64,000 nucleotides of DNA, taken from contig NC_054538.1 in assembly GCF_017654505.1 (NCBI RefSeq), positions 54,733,786 to 54,797,785 of the forward strand, read 5' to 3'. Positions 25,205-37,655 of this stretch are shown piece by piece; positions within the stretch are counted from its first letter, which is position 1; the number at the start of each line of letters is the position of its first letter. The translations under genes and the position numbers were made by a program. The notes beneath the pieces were generated by a model. The model had not been told where the DNA came from, did not search any database, and saw only the letters and a program-made list of their open reading frames with translations. The stretch is from Polyodon spathula (lineage: Eukaryota > Chordata > Actinopteri > Acipenseriformes > Polyodontidae).

Positions 25205-26560
25205 TGGGCCTGATTTTGAGCAAATGCAGTAAACACAAGCGTAAGGGCAAAGTGCTTTACCTTTGCACGGGACTGCACCGTCCCCTTCGTGTTGTGATTT
25301 TGAAGCTTGGCGCTGGCAGAAATCCGTTGGCACATAAGTTACTAGCAAATCGGGTGCAACTGACATTCTCTTTAAGAAAACGATAGCCCTAGCATTTGTC
25401 TTTGCTGCTTTATTGCCATAGCACCATTTCTTAATGCAGTATTTAAAAATATTTACATTCATTGAAAAATGTTGGCATATGTGACAGCAGGGTTTTGTTA
25501 TATTCATAAACATAACTTTTATACTTCCAGCCTTTGAAATATTGAGCTTATTTAAGTTTTATTCAGAACACTAACTTTAGAGCTACTATGAAAAATAAAG
25601 ATTATTATGAGACTTTTTTTTTTTTTTTAAAGTCTAACGTCTTTTAAATTTGAAGATACACTTGTGGTCACGCTTTATTTTAAGGGCCATTTTTTTGGTT
25701 GATTAACTGTTAGCAAACAGCTAATAAACATGTTAATGTACATTATTTTCTGTTATTAACTGTTAGTTAATAATATATAATCAAAAGAACTAAAAAATGA
25801 TATTGCAAAAGTCTACTGGAAGCCATAATAGTAATAGAGTATTTCATGTTAGATTTCTAAATCTCACATTTTTCAATTGTTGTCAGTTTTTTGTTAAGTA
25901 TACGGAAATCTACAAAGCAGTAAGTAATTCAATATGTTAACATAACATTATTCAGCTGGTTTCATTCAACTGTTTGAGCAAAATTCATGAATTTATAGTG
26001 ATGCTAAACATTTAGACTTCGCTAAACTTTTAGCCATAAAGCACTTTTTTCACATACCTGGGTCGTACCCGGGTTGACCTGGGTCCCAGCTACCAACCTC
26101 AGGATGTGGGTCAACACGCTTTGTCCCGGGTTGAGCAAGACAAAATGCATGATGGCTGTTTGGAAGCCAACAACATAACAAACAGCCACGCCTGTGTGAA
26201 GGTTTCACTTCCACAGGGAATGTTTCTGTTTATTCTGTTTGGCCATATTTTTGTTGCTTGAGACATGGCATGAGCCAGCTTTCAATGAATGTAAATATTT
26301 TTAAATACTACATAAATGGTGCTACGGCAATAAAGCAGTTTTGTGTGCATCAAAATCACAGTAAAAGCAACTGCTAGGGCTATCATTCTCTTAAAGGGAA
26401 TGCCAGTTGCTTCTGAATTTCTAGCAACTTTTGTGCAAACGGATTTCTGCCAGTGCCCAGCTTTAAAATCACAACATGAAGAGGACGGTGCAGTCCAGCG
26501 CAAAGGTTTGCACTTTGCCCTTACGTTTGTGTTTACCACATTTGCTCAAAATTGGGCCCA
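25205..26560. mobile_element. Foldback-type element with long inverted repeats
   Basis: Left arm 25205-25467 (starting tgggcctgattttgagc) and right arm 26280-26560 (ending gctcaaaattgggccca) are imperfect inverted copies of about 265-280 bp. The centre of roughly 810 bp has no open reading frame of note and includes a CCCGGGT-rich stretch at about 26058-26135 that looks like part of another short element. No clear target duplication flanks the ends. The open frames in both arms are shadow frames of the same repeat, not a gene. Confidence 0.7.
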
Positions 26561-28551
26561 ATATGTTGAAGCAGCAACAACGCTAATTATTAGAAAAAAT
26601 CAACCAAGTAAGGAAGTATTGAGGTGGATGGAGCCTGTGTCATATTAAGACATTGTAAGCCATTATTCTGGCTCCCCGATATCAAAACATCACCTACAAT
26701 TAAACAGTCTAACTTAACCATTTCAGACCATGACAAACAAAACAAAAACAGGCAGTCATTTTCAAACAGCAGCTGTTAAACAGCTGCTCAATTGCAGTTG
26801 CAGGAAACAGAAACAGCTGGCTTTACAGCCTGCCTTCTGGCGAAATCTACTGCAGGATTATTAGGTTGTCAAAACAAATCATTAAAGGTTGCTACCTGGC
26901 TTATTGATCAGGATTGAAGGTGTATATGCTAGGAATGGGTTAACTGTTTTGAACACGTTGTTCATTTCATGTTTTGGCACCAGCGTGTCGTGCCTAATCA
27001 CTGTAACCTGTTTAAATTACATATCAGATATTATGCCCACATTTTTGCAGTCTCTAGGATTTTATTTTCATTGCAGAGGTTTACATAGAAACCATCTATT
27101 CTAGAGGTCTAAACAATGTTAAATTCCATTCAATAAACACGTAATGTATAACTGTTATAACTGCCTATTAAGTGATCTTTAAAGTGAAATATCTATAGCT
27201 GCACATATTACATGCCATGGATAATGTATCCCTCAAGGCAAGGGTCACTGGAGTAAGATTAATTACTGGTACACTTTATTGAAAAAGCAGTTCATCATAC
27301 TAAATAACTAATATCTACAGTGATGTAAAGTGATCAAACCTGAAGCCTTATGGCTAAATAAACAAAACTCACCGGCATAACATCAGACAAATCACACTTT
27401 TATTATTTATCACTCAAATTATACCACTTCAATAGGAGCCGACATAATACAATGTATGTTTTTTTTTTAATTTTTATTATGAATAATTTCTTTACTAATT
27501 TAGATATTGTTATTTATAATGTATTTATTAATTAATAATATATTTACTGGCATTGCTATTCAAATTAAGGCAATGCAAAATACTGTATCATCCAATGCAT
27601 ACATTTTACAGCTGGAATACACTGTACACCCCAAAGATTTGTATTACATTCAAGGTGCGTAAGCATTTATTGCAAAGAAAATAATTGATTCAGAGTCACA
27701 AGAACTTGTTTCATGTTAGCATTTGCAGATGTGTTGATTTAATGCAGACAAAATCCTTAATCTTATTAACAGCTTTTTTTTTTTTTTTTTTTTTGCATGC
27801 TTTGTTTTTACTTTTGTGTTTATATAAAATTACCACTGATGAAGAGCACTTTCATTTTTGTGAAGTCTGAAATGTGTCAATTAATACAATTGTATTAAGG
27901 CACCTATTAAATGGGTCACGGACTAGATTCATACTGGTAATTGGCAAAGGCTTCATCAGTTTCTACTCTTGCCTCCAAAATGCCCTCCAACCCTCAATGT
28001 CTACTTTATCCACTGACATGAAATTCAAGAGTGAATAAAAAAAAATACTATTGTAACTACTCAGCAGTACAGTACACAATTTCTTATCAGTCAATTGACC
28101 TTGTCATTATTCAATGCTGACGTTTAAAACACTCTTCCAAAATGTATTCCATGAATTTGCAGTACGAGCAAAAATTACAATTATAATCCTTAGTGTGAGC
28201 TTCATGGATAAAGTTCTACAGTTTACTGTAATGTCCACAATAATATCAATGTAACTGATATCTCCCTATAAACCCTATTCTTAATACTATAATTACAGGC
28301 TACTACTGATGATTGTACCACAGTGTAATCCCTATTGTGACGGCAGTACTATCCTGTAATCCCTACTGTGACGACAGATCATGCTGATATTTTGGACTAC
28401 AAGAGTGATCTGATGTAAATGAAAACTTTTTTGTAAATGTAAACTTTAAAAAAGAAGTATCTGACAGTTTTAAAGTCCTTTGAAAGTTCAACTAGATTTT
28501 CAAATAGAAAGCTTATTTGTTAAAAAAAAAAAAAATGTCCTCTCGATTTAC
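26561..28551 (-). other. Intronic sequence without recognised features
   Basis: AT-rich intron with T-runs at about 27466 and 27775-27795. A near-duplicate pair of about 30 bp (gtaatccctattgtgacggc and gtaatccctactgtgacgac) lies at 28326-28375. No gene is recognised. Confidence 0.45.
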
Positions 28552-28638
28552 CGTGGTGCCAGAGTCTGAAAGGTAGAACTTTGTAGCACAGCAGCAAAAC
28601 ACTAACACTACAAGGAAAACCATCTCCGATCTCGCCAT
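28552..28638 (-). CDS. Putative first coding exon with signal peptide, unidentified
   Basis: From an ATG at 28638 the minus strand encodes MARSEMVFLVVLVFCCCATK then nine more residues, and then meets a donor-like ACG/gtaaat at 28551. The 29 residues have a short polar start and a 12-residue hydrophobic core, as in a secretory signal peptide or membrane anchor. The preceding leader is richer in CG than its surroundings (for example accggtcgcaggtcaccgat). I do not recognise the protein and found no following exon. It could be a chance frame or an unlinked nested gene. Confidence 0.2.
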
Positions 28639-28639
28639 A

Positions 28640-29581
28640 CTCAGATCATACTTGGTAAAGATCGGTGACCTGCGACCGGTAGTCTCTGTTGCAGCACCAC
28701 CCAAAGGCCATTCACATGAAACTACGTTACATCCTTGAGAGCATTGTTGGGCATAACTGCATTTTTAACAACTAAAAAGTCAGCGTGAAATTTTAAGAAT
28801 CTGATGTTAGTCACAAGAAAAAGACAAGATACTAACCGACAGTGACTAATTATTATTAAAAAAAAGTAGTTTGTGATTTTTAATAAAGAAAAGATTTGTT
28901 TGCCCCATAGTAAAAATGAAATTATATGCCATAACTAGTTAGGCTAACTATTATACTCTGTGCATCTGAAATAAATAAATACTGGTAAACTCAATATATT
29001 TAGATTTTATATCAAGGCTTCATAAAGCTCTGTACATCATGTATTTATGGAGTCAATAACTGCATAGCATATTTACAGTCAATTAAGAACCACAGAAAGA
29101 ATACTACTCTACTCTTCTGTAGCCACAGGCAAAAAACAAAACAAATTCCAACCATGGCCAAACAAGCTAAAGAAAAATTCCTTAATAAATGATTCTAAGG
29201 CAGTGCCTCCAATTACTTTTTCTTTCTTTCTAGATTTTTGGAACAGAAAATAAACCGACATGTTCTATTTGTAACAGCCACTTAAAGCATAATGACACCA
29301 GCTTTTCTTAATTAACACATCAGAGAAAAACACCTGCTCATGTTAATTTGAGGAGGCCAAGGTCTTCAATGGTAGTTGGGAGTCTGCCTCAAAAATGTCA
29401 GAAGGTACCAGAACTCACTTTAGGCACTCGTACAGTACTAAGCGGATTAAAACTCTTTTTTTTTTTTTGGCAAGAATTCACTTAACCCCTTGATTCTCTC
29501 ACTGAAGAAATACAAATGCCAAAATACATTTTTAAATAGAAGTGGAATTTACAGAGCGCCCTTTAATGACGACAATAACAA
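28640..29581 (-). other. Intronic sequence without recognised features
   Basis: No coding or bounded repeat signal is seen. Short A- and T-runs only. Confidence 0.45.
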
Positions 29582-29625
<44 letters not shown>

Positions 29626-29626
29626 A

Positions 29627-29662
<36 letters not shown>

Positions 29663-29682
29663 CATCATCATCATCATCATCA
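29582..29682. repeat. Compound trinucleotide microsatellite (TAC)n(TAA)n(TCA)n
   Basis: Three successive triplet arrays of about 15, 12 and 7 units. The long Thr, Ile and Ser/Tyr runs read from this DNA are artefacts of the repeat. Confidence 0.95.
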
Positions 29683-29689
29683 GCCACAG

Positions 29690-30275
29690 CATTGGTCCTG
29701 CTACATGCTTGTATTAAGGGCAAGCCCTGCTGGAGGTGTTGCTGTCTGTGTCAAAACACAACTGGTACCACAGACTCAAAAGTATTTGCTGTTATTACAT
29801 AACACTTTTTACGAATAGAAGTCTTATGGAAAAACTGGCATTTAGCGTTTACAGATTATAGATTCAATACATAATACACCAATATGAACTGCTGTATAGC
29901 AGTTATATACTGAGAAACTTTTTAGCCATTACATTCTACTTATACCATAGTTAATTCAGTGTCTATTGAACATACTGTAGGTGTTGCTGCTCTGCATCGC
30001 AGTCTTACAAAGCTGTTCCAGAACCAACTGCTCTGGTCAGGTAAAAAAAAAAAAAAAAGCCTAACGCCTTCAGTTAGCTGAAGTCCTATCCCAGTGCTAC
30101 TGGCTTAGCCATATTGACAGAAGGAGCTGGCTTTGGGGAAGGCTTGGTTCCAATTGTTGCCCATGTCTGTATACTGCCATTTGCCAAAAAAAAAAAAAAA
30201 AAAAAACATTGTTGACTGATCTATACACATTTGTTATGATGCAGTACAACTAAGCTATTAAGTAAGTATATATAT
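29690..30275 (-). other. Intronic sequence with A-runs
   Basis: A-runs at about 30042-30057 and 30186-30206. No gene is recognised; the 5 bases TATAT directly before 30276 are the target duplication of the next element. Confidence 0.5.
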
Positions 30276-30752
30276 TGTAAGATAGCAGGGAGGGGGTTAA
30301 AATTCCTCCCTGCTAAAAACATGTGAGAATGCACGTTTTGGTGAATGGGCTAAGGGTTTTAATTGTTTTATTATCCCCTGCACCTGGTGGTAATTGTAAA
30401 TTAGAGCCAGGTGCAGGGTATTTAAAAGAGGCAGCCAGTCTGCTCAAGGCTGCTGAGTGAAGAGCCCGACTGCGTGTGTGTCCAATCGTTTCAAAGAAAG
30501 GTATTGTGTGAAACCTGTGTAAGTTTTTGGTGTGTGTCAGGTAAACAGCTTAGCCGTCCTGTGGGTTAGTCAGGGACATGGTGGTGTAAAGTCAGAGCTC
30601 CAAAACGGAGTTAGGTTTTTGTTTCTGCTTGTTTATTTTGATTTTGTGCTTATTAAAAGTGCGCGCAAGCGCTGAAAAAATCAATTTCCGTGTCCTGGGT
30701 CTACTTTTAAAGGGCCAACGAACCGTGTGAGTGGCGTGGATCTATTACTACA
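30276..30752 (+). mobile_element. Solo LTR (477 bp) with 5-bp target duplication TATAT
   Basis: The segment starts TGTAAGATAGCAGG and ends TATTACTACA, the TG...CA ends of LTRs. Identical TATAT pentamers flank it at 30271-30275 and 30753-30757. A TATA-like tatttaaaag lies at about 30419 and a polyadenylation-like attaaaa at about 30651, giving plus orientation. No internal retroviral sequence is present, so it is the product of LTR-LTR recombination. The flank is AT-rich, so a chance match of TATAT cannot be excluded, but ends and internal signals agree. Confidence 0.8.
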
Positions 30753-31939
30753 TATATTACAGGCGTTTGAAAAATTAAACATTGGTCAATATGGTTTCTG
30801 ATGCTCTGACAACTGTGTTCTGTAATATCATGTTTTTGTTTTTTTTTAATTATGTATTGCGTAACAACATTCACGGAGTATCAGTGAAACGTGTACAGAG
30901 TGTAATTTTTATAGAGAGTGATTTATAGCAGGCTCGATGAGCGCTATTTACTTGAAGGGTGAAAAGTGGACAGGAAAGCAAGTCTCAGTCTCGTGATCGG
31001 GAACCTTGGTGACTTAAGGCAGGTCGGATGACCCCCGAGACTAGGAGAACATAAAGTGTTAGTCCCTTACTCGCAGGAGTGCCATGGTGGTGGCTTTGAT
31101 GCTGATACAACTGATAACTGCTGATAACTTGATGGGGCCGAACGGACTTGTGGGAAGTCCTTGAAGGAAGAAAATAAGATAGAGATATGATTACGCAGCA
31201 ACGGCATTTAGGGGCTCTATAGAAACAGATGTTAGCATAATTACAAAGTTATTATTAAAGTAGAGAAACTAAAGGTTCAGTATAGATGGAAATGTAGCAG
31301 AATAGCGCACATAATGCAAAAGGCCAGGGGTCCCGCTGGCTAGAGAGCTTGAATGGCATATGCCTGAGAAGCTAGGGGAAGTAATCAATATCCCCCCCAG
31401 AATATGGACCCCCAGCTCCCCGCTAGAAAAATCCCACACCTGTGAGGGATAAAAAATACTGCACCCTGCACAACACTATAGACTAGAAGACAAACAGGAC
31501 ATAACAAGATTAGTAAGACAACCTAGAAAAAAGCTATCCGCACAGCGGAGAGGAAAAACCACCTTTTTTCTTTTACTGGAAACCTCTGGTTGTCCCGGCA
31601 GAGAGGGCGCCTATACTCTCGGCAAGCTAACTAGGGATTGCTGGGAAAAGACAATGTCTGATGTTGACATTTAAATGTACGTCTCGACTGCTGATGAAGT
31701 CCAGCAACCTAGAGTTTTAATAATATGCTGATTTAGTCCTGATTCTGAAGGAGTGAAGAATTGCTGTGGAAGACCTGCTATGACAGGACAGATGAGATAA
31801 AAAATAGTTCCTAGTGACAATGTTCCTTGAGCAGTCTGTAAACCGTGGACCTGAGTGACTGGGTATCTTGAGAACGATGAGTTTTCCTAGACAACTGTAA
31901 GGGCAAAGGGAAGAGTTAATAACTTGATAACTAATAACA

Positions 31940-32164
31940 GTTGATAATCGAATATATTGTCCAGAACAACGTTAACCAGTTTTTGACGTCCTCAAAAACA
32001 GCAGGAAGTGCTGGTCTTGACTGCAGGAGAAGTTGCTCACTGTGATTCCCAAAGCTTGGAAGCTGGAAAAGGATGTGACCGTGAACTCTGCACGTCTTAG
32101 AAACTTTTAAGTGGCAATTATACAGATTGCTTCCATTCCGATGTTGTCTGCTGGATTGAAGCAT
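31940..32164 (-). pseudogene. Tyrosine recombinase middle fragment (Ngaro-like)
   Basis: The frame includes NCHLKVSKTCRVHGHILFQL, which resembles the beta-strand region with the Ser-Lys-Thr-Asp...Gly-His motif of DIRS/Ngaro recombinases (catalytic Lys region). No matching catalytic His-Arg box or Tyr was read in frame downstream. It is separated from the N-terminal piece by the solo LTR at 32241. Confidence 0.5.
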
Positions 32165-32240
32165 CCGTGACGGAGGATGGAAACCATCTTAAGGAGGGTG
32201 TCCGTCGTGATTGGCATCCTGATTGAAGTTGGTGTTAGGG

Positions 32241-32687
32241 TGTGACGGGGTGCCCACCACTTCTGTATTTTATTATTTATGTATTAATTTGTTGTTATTA
32301 TTATTGTGTTTATGTGCGGGCGGTTGAGCACCATCAGTCTTATAATGTGTAGTCGTGGGGATAGGGTAAAATACCCCTTCCCTAGAACTCTTGTGGGAAT
32401 GTGACTGGAGCCTTAATAAGGTAATTTGTTAATAAGTAATTAAGATTCCAGCCATAAATATAAAAGACCTATTCTCGGCAACCAGCATACTACTTGTTAG
32501 TGCATGTTTGTTTGGCACTTGTGCCCTTTTGTTTGGTGTTTTGTTTCATTTAAATATTTTCTTTTATTACTTAATAGTGCGCTGAGAGCCGTTGTGCTTC
32601 ACTTTTGCCCCGTCCTTCTTTGTTTTGTGTTGCTTCTTCCTGGTCCGTGATGTCACCGCATCTACGCACTGCAACCACGCTGCCACA
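32241..32687 (+). mobile_element. Solo LTR (447 bp) nested in the Ngaro-like element
   Basis: It starts TGTGACGGGGTGCCCACC and ends CGCTGCCACA. The flanks read taggg on the left and gaggg on the right, a 5-bp target duplication with one mismatch. A TATA-like aaatataaaagacc sits at about 32456. The LTR divides the recombinase of the host element, so it inserted later. It is a different family from the LTRs at 30276 and 37656 by start sequence and length. Confidence 0.72.
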
Positions 32688-32889
32688 GAGGGACTTCAAG
32701 AGTCGGACTGACTACAGGCAGTGAAAGTAGGGTGGGTACTGGGATGCACTGGAGTCAGTAATGGTGTTGAATAGCAGACAGATATGATTCAGTGGTAATG
32801 GGTGACAGCTGGAGGGTGTCCCAAAGGTGCATAACGAATGACAGTATCCCGTTGTGGTTGAACTGTGCCGGGATGATTCAGTGCTGGGC

Positions 32890-33480
32890 TCAGAATTGGA
32901 AGTATGAATTCCATTCTGTTCTGTATGATGAGTTGGTTGCTGGAGCCAGAGCTGCTGTCATATAGCCCTGAGCAGACAGAAGTAAACTGGAAAGGGATGA
33001 ATTTATTCCATGATGAGGAGGTTGCAGAGGGAGAGGCGATGCTGCTGGCATGATCTGGTAGAATCTATGGATTTTCAAACGGGAGAGAACATCAACATTG
33101 TTATTAGAGGAACCGGGCACATTCCTGGCTTGAATAAGAAACTGGTTGACACAGATAACCAAATGAGACTTTGTGGTAATTTCAGAATGAATAGTGCTGA
33201 AGATCTGCCTTTATTGATTATTTGGACTGTGGCTGTATTGTCGCTATAGAAAAGAATTCATTTTCTAGAACATGATTTGCCCCAGATGAAAGCAGCAGCA
33301 ATTACTGGGTATAATTCCAGTAATGCATGTGATTTTCTGTTCCTGTTGTAGAACTTCTATTTCAGGAGGCCATTGGCTGAAAAACCATTGATTGGACAGG
33401 ATTGCCCCATAGCCTAGATGAGAAGTGTCTGTGAATAGAGCAAGATTGGTAGCCACTATGCAATCCTCATAGAACATAGA
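32890..33480 (-). pseudogene. Ngaro-like RNase H and recombinase N-terminus remnant
   Basis: From 33477 the frame has LFTDTSHLGYGAILSNQWFF, an RNase H first strand with its Asp and the WF...W motif typical of DIRS/Ngaro elements. After a shift, 33162-32890 reads ARNVPGSSNNNVDVLSRL and then LAPATNSSYRTEWNSYFQF, the end of RNase H joined to the N-terminal SAM-like domain of the recombinase. The stretch between the two frames is broken. Confidence 0.65.
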
Positions 33481-33800
33481 TAGCCCATTCCAGTACTGCA
33501 GTAGAGTACATTTTTATGTCCTTTCTTGCTTCCACAGAAATAGATATGTTCGCAGTGAGGCTACTGGTGGTGGTTGCCAGGGTCAGCAGTGAATGTCCTG
33601 TCTTGGGGGATGATTCTTAAGGCGTACTTGAAATGACAAAGAAGAGACAGGTTCTTGCACTTGAAGGACTCTGATGGTAGTTGGGCGAGTCCAATAGAAA
33701 AGCCAAATTGGAGGCCACTGATTAGATATTTGATGCTGTAAGCAGTGTCTGTACTGTGGACCTTTGTCCTGATGTTACTGCCCTTTTGTTAGACACTGGT

Positions 33801-34515
33801 CTAATTCCTGGCGGCAAAGACTGAGAAAGCTATTAGGAATTTGCCAATTAAGTTCTTTAGCAGGCAAGGACCGCTGGATTTTAGAGTTACAGACAGATCG
33901 CTGCAATCAACCACTCTGTGTTCTAGGAATTCAGAGGACGCAATTAATATATAAACTAAATTTACGTCCTTACCCTCAATGATTTGTCGTCTGATTTGAG
34001 GGGACACATTGTAGCAGCGGATAGCTTAAGACGGATCTGGTTGCTGGGAAGGTGGCTGCAGCTGGCTGTCCCTCGATCATGTTGAGCCTTGCATTTATAT
34101 CTGATACCGCTTCTACCAGTTGCTGAAGATACCCCTTTATGTTCTCAAATATCTCCTCATGGGTGGTTGGCGCTGAAGCAGCAATTGAGAGGCGCTCTGC
34201 TGTCAGCAGGCTGGCACCGCTCTCTTCCCACAGCGGGTTTGATGCATAGGTATCAGGGAAGGAGAAGAGCAGTCCTCCACCCTGGAAGGAGAGGAAGCAC
34301 CAGCTGGTGAATCCATTTCTGAGGCAAACAATATAGAGGGGTAATCCGAGAGAGGAGTCGAAAGTCTGTAAGCAAAGGTAGTTCCAAGGAGAAGTAGGCA
34401 TCATCCAGAAACGAGTAGGGATAATCCAAGGAGAATAAACGGTAAGCGAAATGGTCAAACAAGGTATGAAACAAGAGTAACCACAAGGAATCGGCAGCGA
34501 ACAAACGAAGCTCAA
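33801..34515 (-). pseudogene. Ngaro-like ORF1 (gag-like) remnant
   Basis: The downstream frame (34007-33801) reads MSPQIRRQIIEGKDVNLVYI then SLKSSGP-type residues and LIGKFLIAFSVF. This matches the conserved GKDVNLA...LK...DPRL...F..AF pattern that I associate with Ngaro ORF1. The upstream frame to 34515 contains a predicted coiled segment (IKGYLQQLVEAVSDINARL), as expected for a multimerising structural protein. The two frames are out of register, so the gene is broken. Confidence 0.5.
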
Positions 34516-34670
34516 AAGAGAGAGATTGCTAGAAAAGGGAGTGTTTTATAGAGGCAGGATAGATTGGTTAACAAATCAGGTGACAGATCATCATAAAATT
34601 GATTGGTATGCTGGTAGAGATCGAGTTACAGATAGAGAAAAGGAGGTAAGTCTCACCTTCTCTCCTTGAA

Positions 34671-37655
34671 ATTAAACCTAAAGGTTAACACTTAATAATT
34701 AGCAAATGTTTGAACTTCCATCAGCATTTGCTGAACATTAAGCTTATATTACATTTAACATTATTTTTGTGTTCAAAGTTATGTAAGAATTAACAGAATT
34801 GTATTTATTTTTTATTAAAATACTGAAACTAGGTATTTTAGTACAAAGCCCCCACTGCACACCAGCGCTGTGAAGTACTATAGTAACGCATCTGGCGTGT
34901 AATTGGCTGATGTACGACATTTTCGGATGACAGATGCTAAATGACAGAACGGATCCAGTGTGCAATGGCCTTAAGAGTATTTCCACTTGCTCTACGGCTC
35001 GCTCACCTTTACTTTCTTATGCTGAGGCAGACGTGAGAAAAATCGCAAATAAACCAGCCAGGTGCTTAACTATTGTATTCCGGTTAACTGCACAGCTCCA
35101 CTACGCAGTTCTTTTCTCTTTTAATCTGCTCTTATTGTACTCTACAGTGGTCTAAAATAGCTGCCCTAGTTTCACGATTACAGCAACATACTGTACACCA
35201 GACAATTACAAAGCGGGTCAAAAAATTGTCATGTCTACTGTATTAAAACAAGCAGAACAGGACTTTCTCTTTTGTTTTCATTTACATGCAATTTAAAACC
35301 TAAAACGTATGTGTAAATTTACACTTTAAAGTAGACTGCAGATTAAATGCTGTATTTGTTTTGATCAGTCAATGCATTTGCATGATCAAGTTTGGAATAA
35401 AACACAGCATTTGTTAATTAGCCCCGACAAGGATTTCATTTAATGCTTTGGCTGAGACCTTTATGATTTACAGATGGCTTAAAGATGGGAAGCGGTGCTT
35501 CTGACTGACACACAGGGAAGACATGAGACCAGTGTTCCAATACCCATTCCAAAACCACCAGCCCTTCCGGACGTGACAAAATACCGCTCATGCGCTCATT
35601 TCCATGCTCAAACGAGGGGTTTTAGATGCCTGGATGTGGTAAAGAAACAGTGCACAACAAGCCACTCGACTGTTTCCAATGTGTACCATGGAACAATGTA
35701 ACGGGATGCCACTAGCCATGACAGATCTTTTAACCAAACACAGTATGAATGTATTTGGTGCTCCCTAACAAAGCAATCTTGCTAGAACTTACGGATGGAT
35801 ATAGTTTGTTAATCTGACTGGCTTTGCTGGCCAGTGAAGGCTTTTGAACATCTGAGTCCTTTCTTTAATATAAATGCAGATTCTCAAATTTTGCAGGCCA
35901 ATGGAGAGTTCATCATTAGGCCCTAAATCTGTCAAGTTGAGTGGATTGGCATCATCACAACCTTGCCAGACTAGGACAGGCTCAAAAAATGATAAGGAAA
36001 TTATATGGATCATCTACTAACACATGGCACAGTGTTGTTTGTGGTGTAGTAAGGGATGCAAATCACTGCACAACTATCACCAAATAAATTAAATGAAAAA
36101 ACCATTTATTAAAATGGAGAGCTTTCTATATCGATAGTATACCACAAACATAATTTGTGGAATCAAGTCAACAGTACTGTGTAAAAAAAACTAATTCTTA
36201 ACATACTTTCATCTACTCCACTGTCAGTACAAAGAACCTTAAATTCTGTTCTGCCTCTGAGTCTGCAAAACGTCAACTTTTACTGAAAACTTTTGCAGAG
36301 GTAAAAGTATAAGGACTATGCAGTTGCAAAAGTGATCTAAAATAGTGGAAATTAGACCTGGACTGGAAAGAAAACAATGTCTAACAAACTCTAATAAACA
36401 CAACGACGGGTTTCCTTGATTTCAAGTGTCATGTTGTTTAAATCCCACAAGAATTTAGGTTACGTCAAAAAGTTCGTGAATTTTTTATAAACAAAGTATA
36501 TCAGAAATCGGTATAATTTTATAGTTAATAAAGTCATAATAGTGCTTACCTAGATAAAATATATATAATTATATTATTGTTATATCTATATGTAGATATG
36601 TTTATTATATTAGATTATGTCGATATATTCTATACATGTGTTAGACTTTGTTTATTGATTCGTTATGTCGATATTATATTAGTATAATTTTATGTACACA
36701 TTGTGGAAATAGAAACAGAGATTGGTTTCTATAAATTATGTTTTTTTTTTTTTCTTATTGAGGAAAATCCCATATAATACAATAAATAAACTATAGAAGC
36801 TCTATATGGGTGTGGGAGGAATGTAAAGATTCTTAAATTTCTGTGTTTACCAACAATATCCAAGGAGACCCTTGGGGTCAGACCTTAGTGGAACCGTTTT
36901 TCCACGTGACAGGGGAGACATAAGTCCACGGATAAATGAGAAGTCATTGCGTGTGATTAGAATGCATTAATGAAATACAGTTGCTAGTAATGTAAACCAA
37001 ATGAGTTTTTACTGGAGATGTATGCAATACAATACATTACAAAGACAGAAGAATGTTTTTAAATTAGTTTACTTTGACAGTGTTACTCCTAGCAAAATCA
37101 AAATGTGGTACAACTCCAACCCTGTTCCCCCAGCATTTTTTTGTTTTAAACAATAATAAAAATAAATAAATACAAATACTCCGCGTTCTCTCCAAGGCTA
37201 AAATGAGCGCATTTTTTGCAGTAACTGGCAACAAACTTTGCACTCAGTTTACTAACTTTCGCAAGTTATTATCATAAGCATCAACCTCAATCGAGACTCC
37301 AGCCTCTCGAGGTAAACTTATTATTTTGAGACAATTCTTACAAACCATTAACATAAGCGTATCTGTGGCTGTCTTACATCGGATTCTCTGATTTCCCTCT
37401 GTAAAAATGCCACAAATGTCACATTAGTGCAGAGCTCGCTCGGGCACCAGTGAATCTAATACAGATTCTCACAGCTGTACTGGACATTTGGTTTTCTGAT
37501 CTGTTGTAAAATAATTCTTAGGTTTTTCTGCTTATTTTAATGCCAGCAATGAGTCAAGTGATATCTAAACATTGATAGGTTTGAAGTATCTTCAGGTGCT
37601 TTATTTACTATTACAGCAACAAAAGTCTGATTGAAAAAAAAAATGAATTGTGGTA
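34671..37655 (-). other. Intronic sequence; one possible short MITE
   Basis: At about 34848-34972 the motifs ccactgcacaccag and ccagtgtgcaatgg lie as an imperfect inverted pair about 130 bp apart, suggesting a small MITE. The rest is AT-rich intron, with a T-run at 36741-36753. No gene was recognised; a GC-richer 200-bp stretch at 35500-35700 has no readable protein. Confidence 0.4.

Larger units (their letters stand above)
30890..34670 (-). mobile_element. Ngaro/DIRS-like tyrosine-recombinase retrotransposon, degenerate
   Basis: Minus-strand remnants occur in Ngaro order: a gag-like ORF1 (34500-33800), RNase H (33477-33290), a chromo-like VPG...NNNVDVLSRL motif and recombinase N-terminus (33130-32890), and a later recombinase piece (32164-31940). 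Frames are broken throughout. A solo LTR is nested between the two recombinase pieces. The outer limits are set only roughly from the change in sequence character and could be off by 200 bp or more. The repeated split direct repeats of the family were not resolved. Confidence 0.68.

Noticed and set aside
25141..26648. Two similar open frames, 117 and 101 codons, in opposite directions
   Set aside because: They lie in the two arms of the foldback element and are the same repeat read twice.
29490..29723. Open frames with long Thr, Ile, Tyr and Ser runs on both strands
   Set aside because: They are translations of the compound trinucleotide microsatellite.
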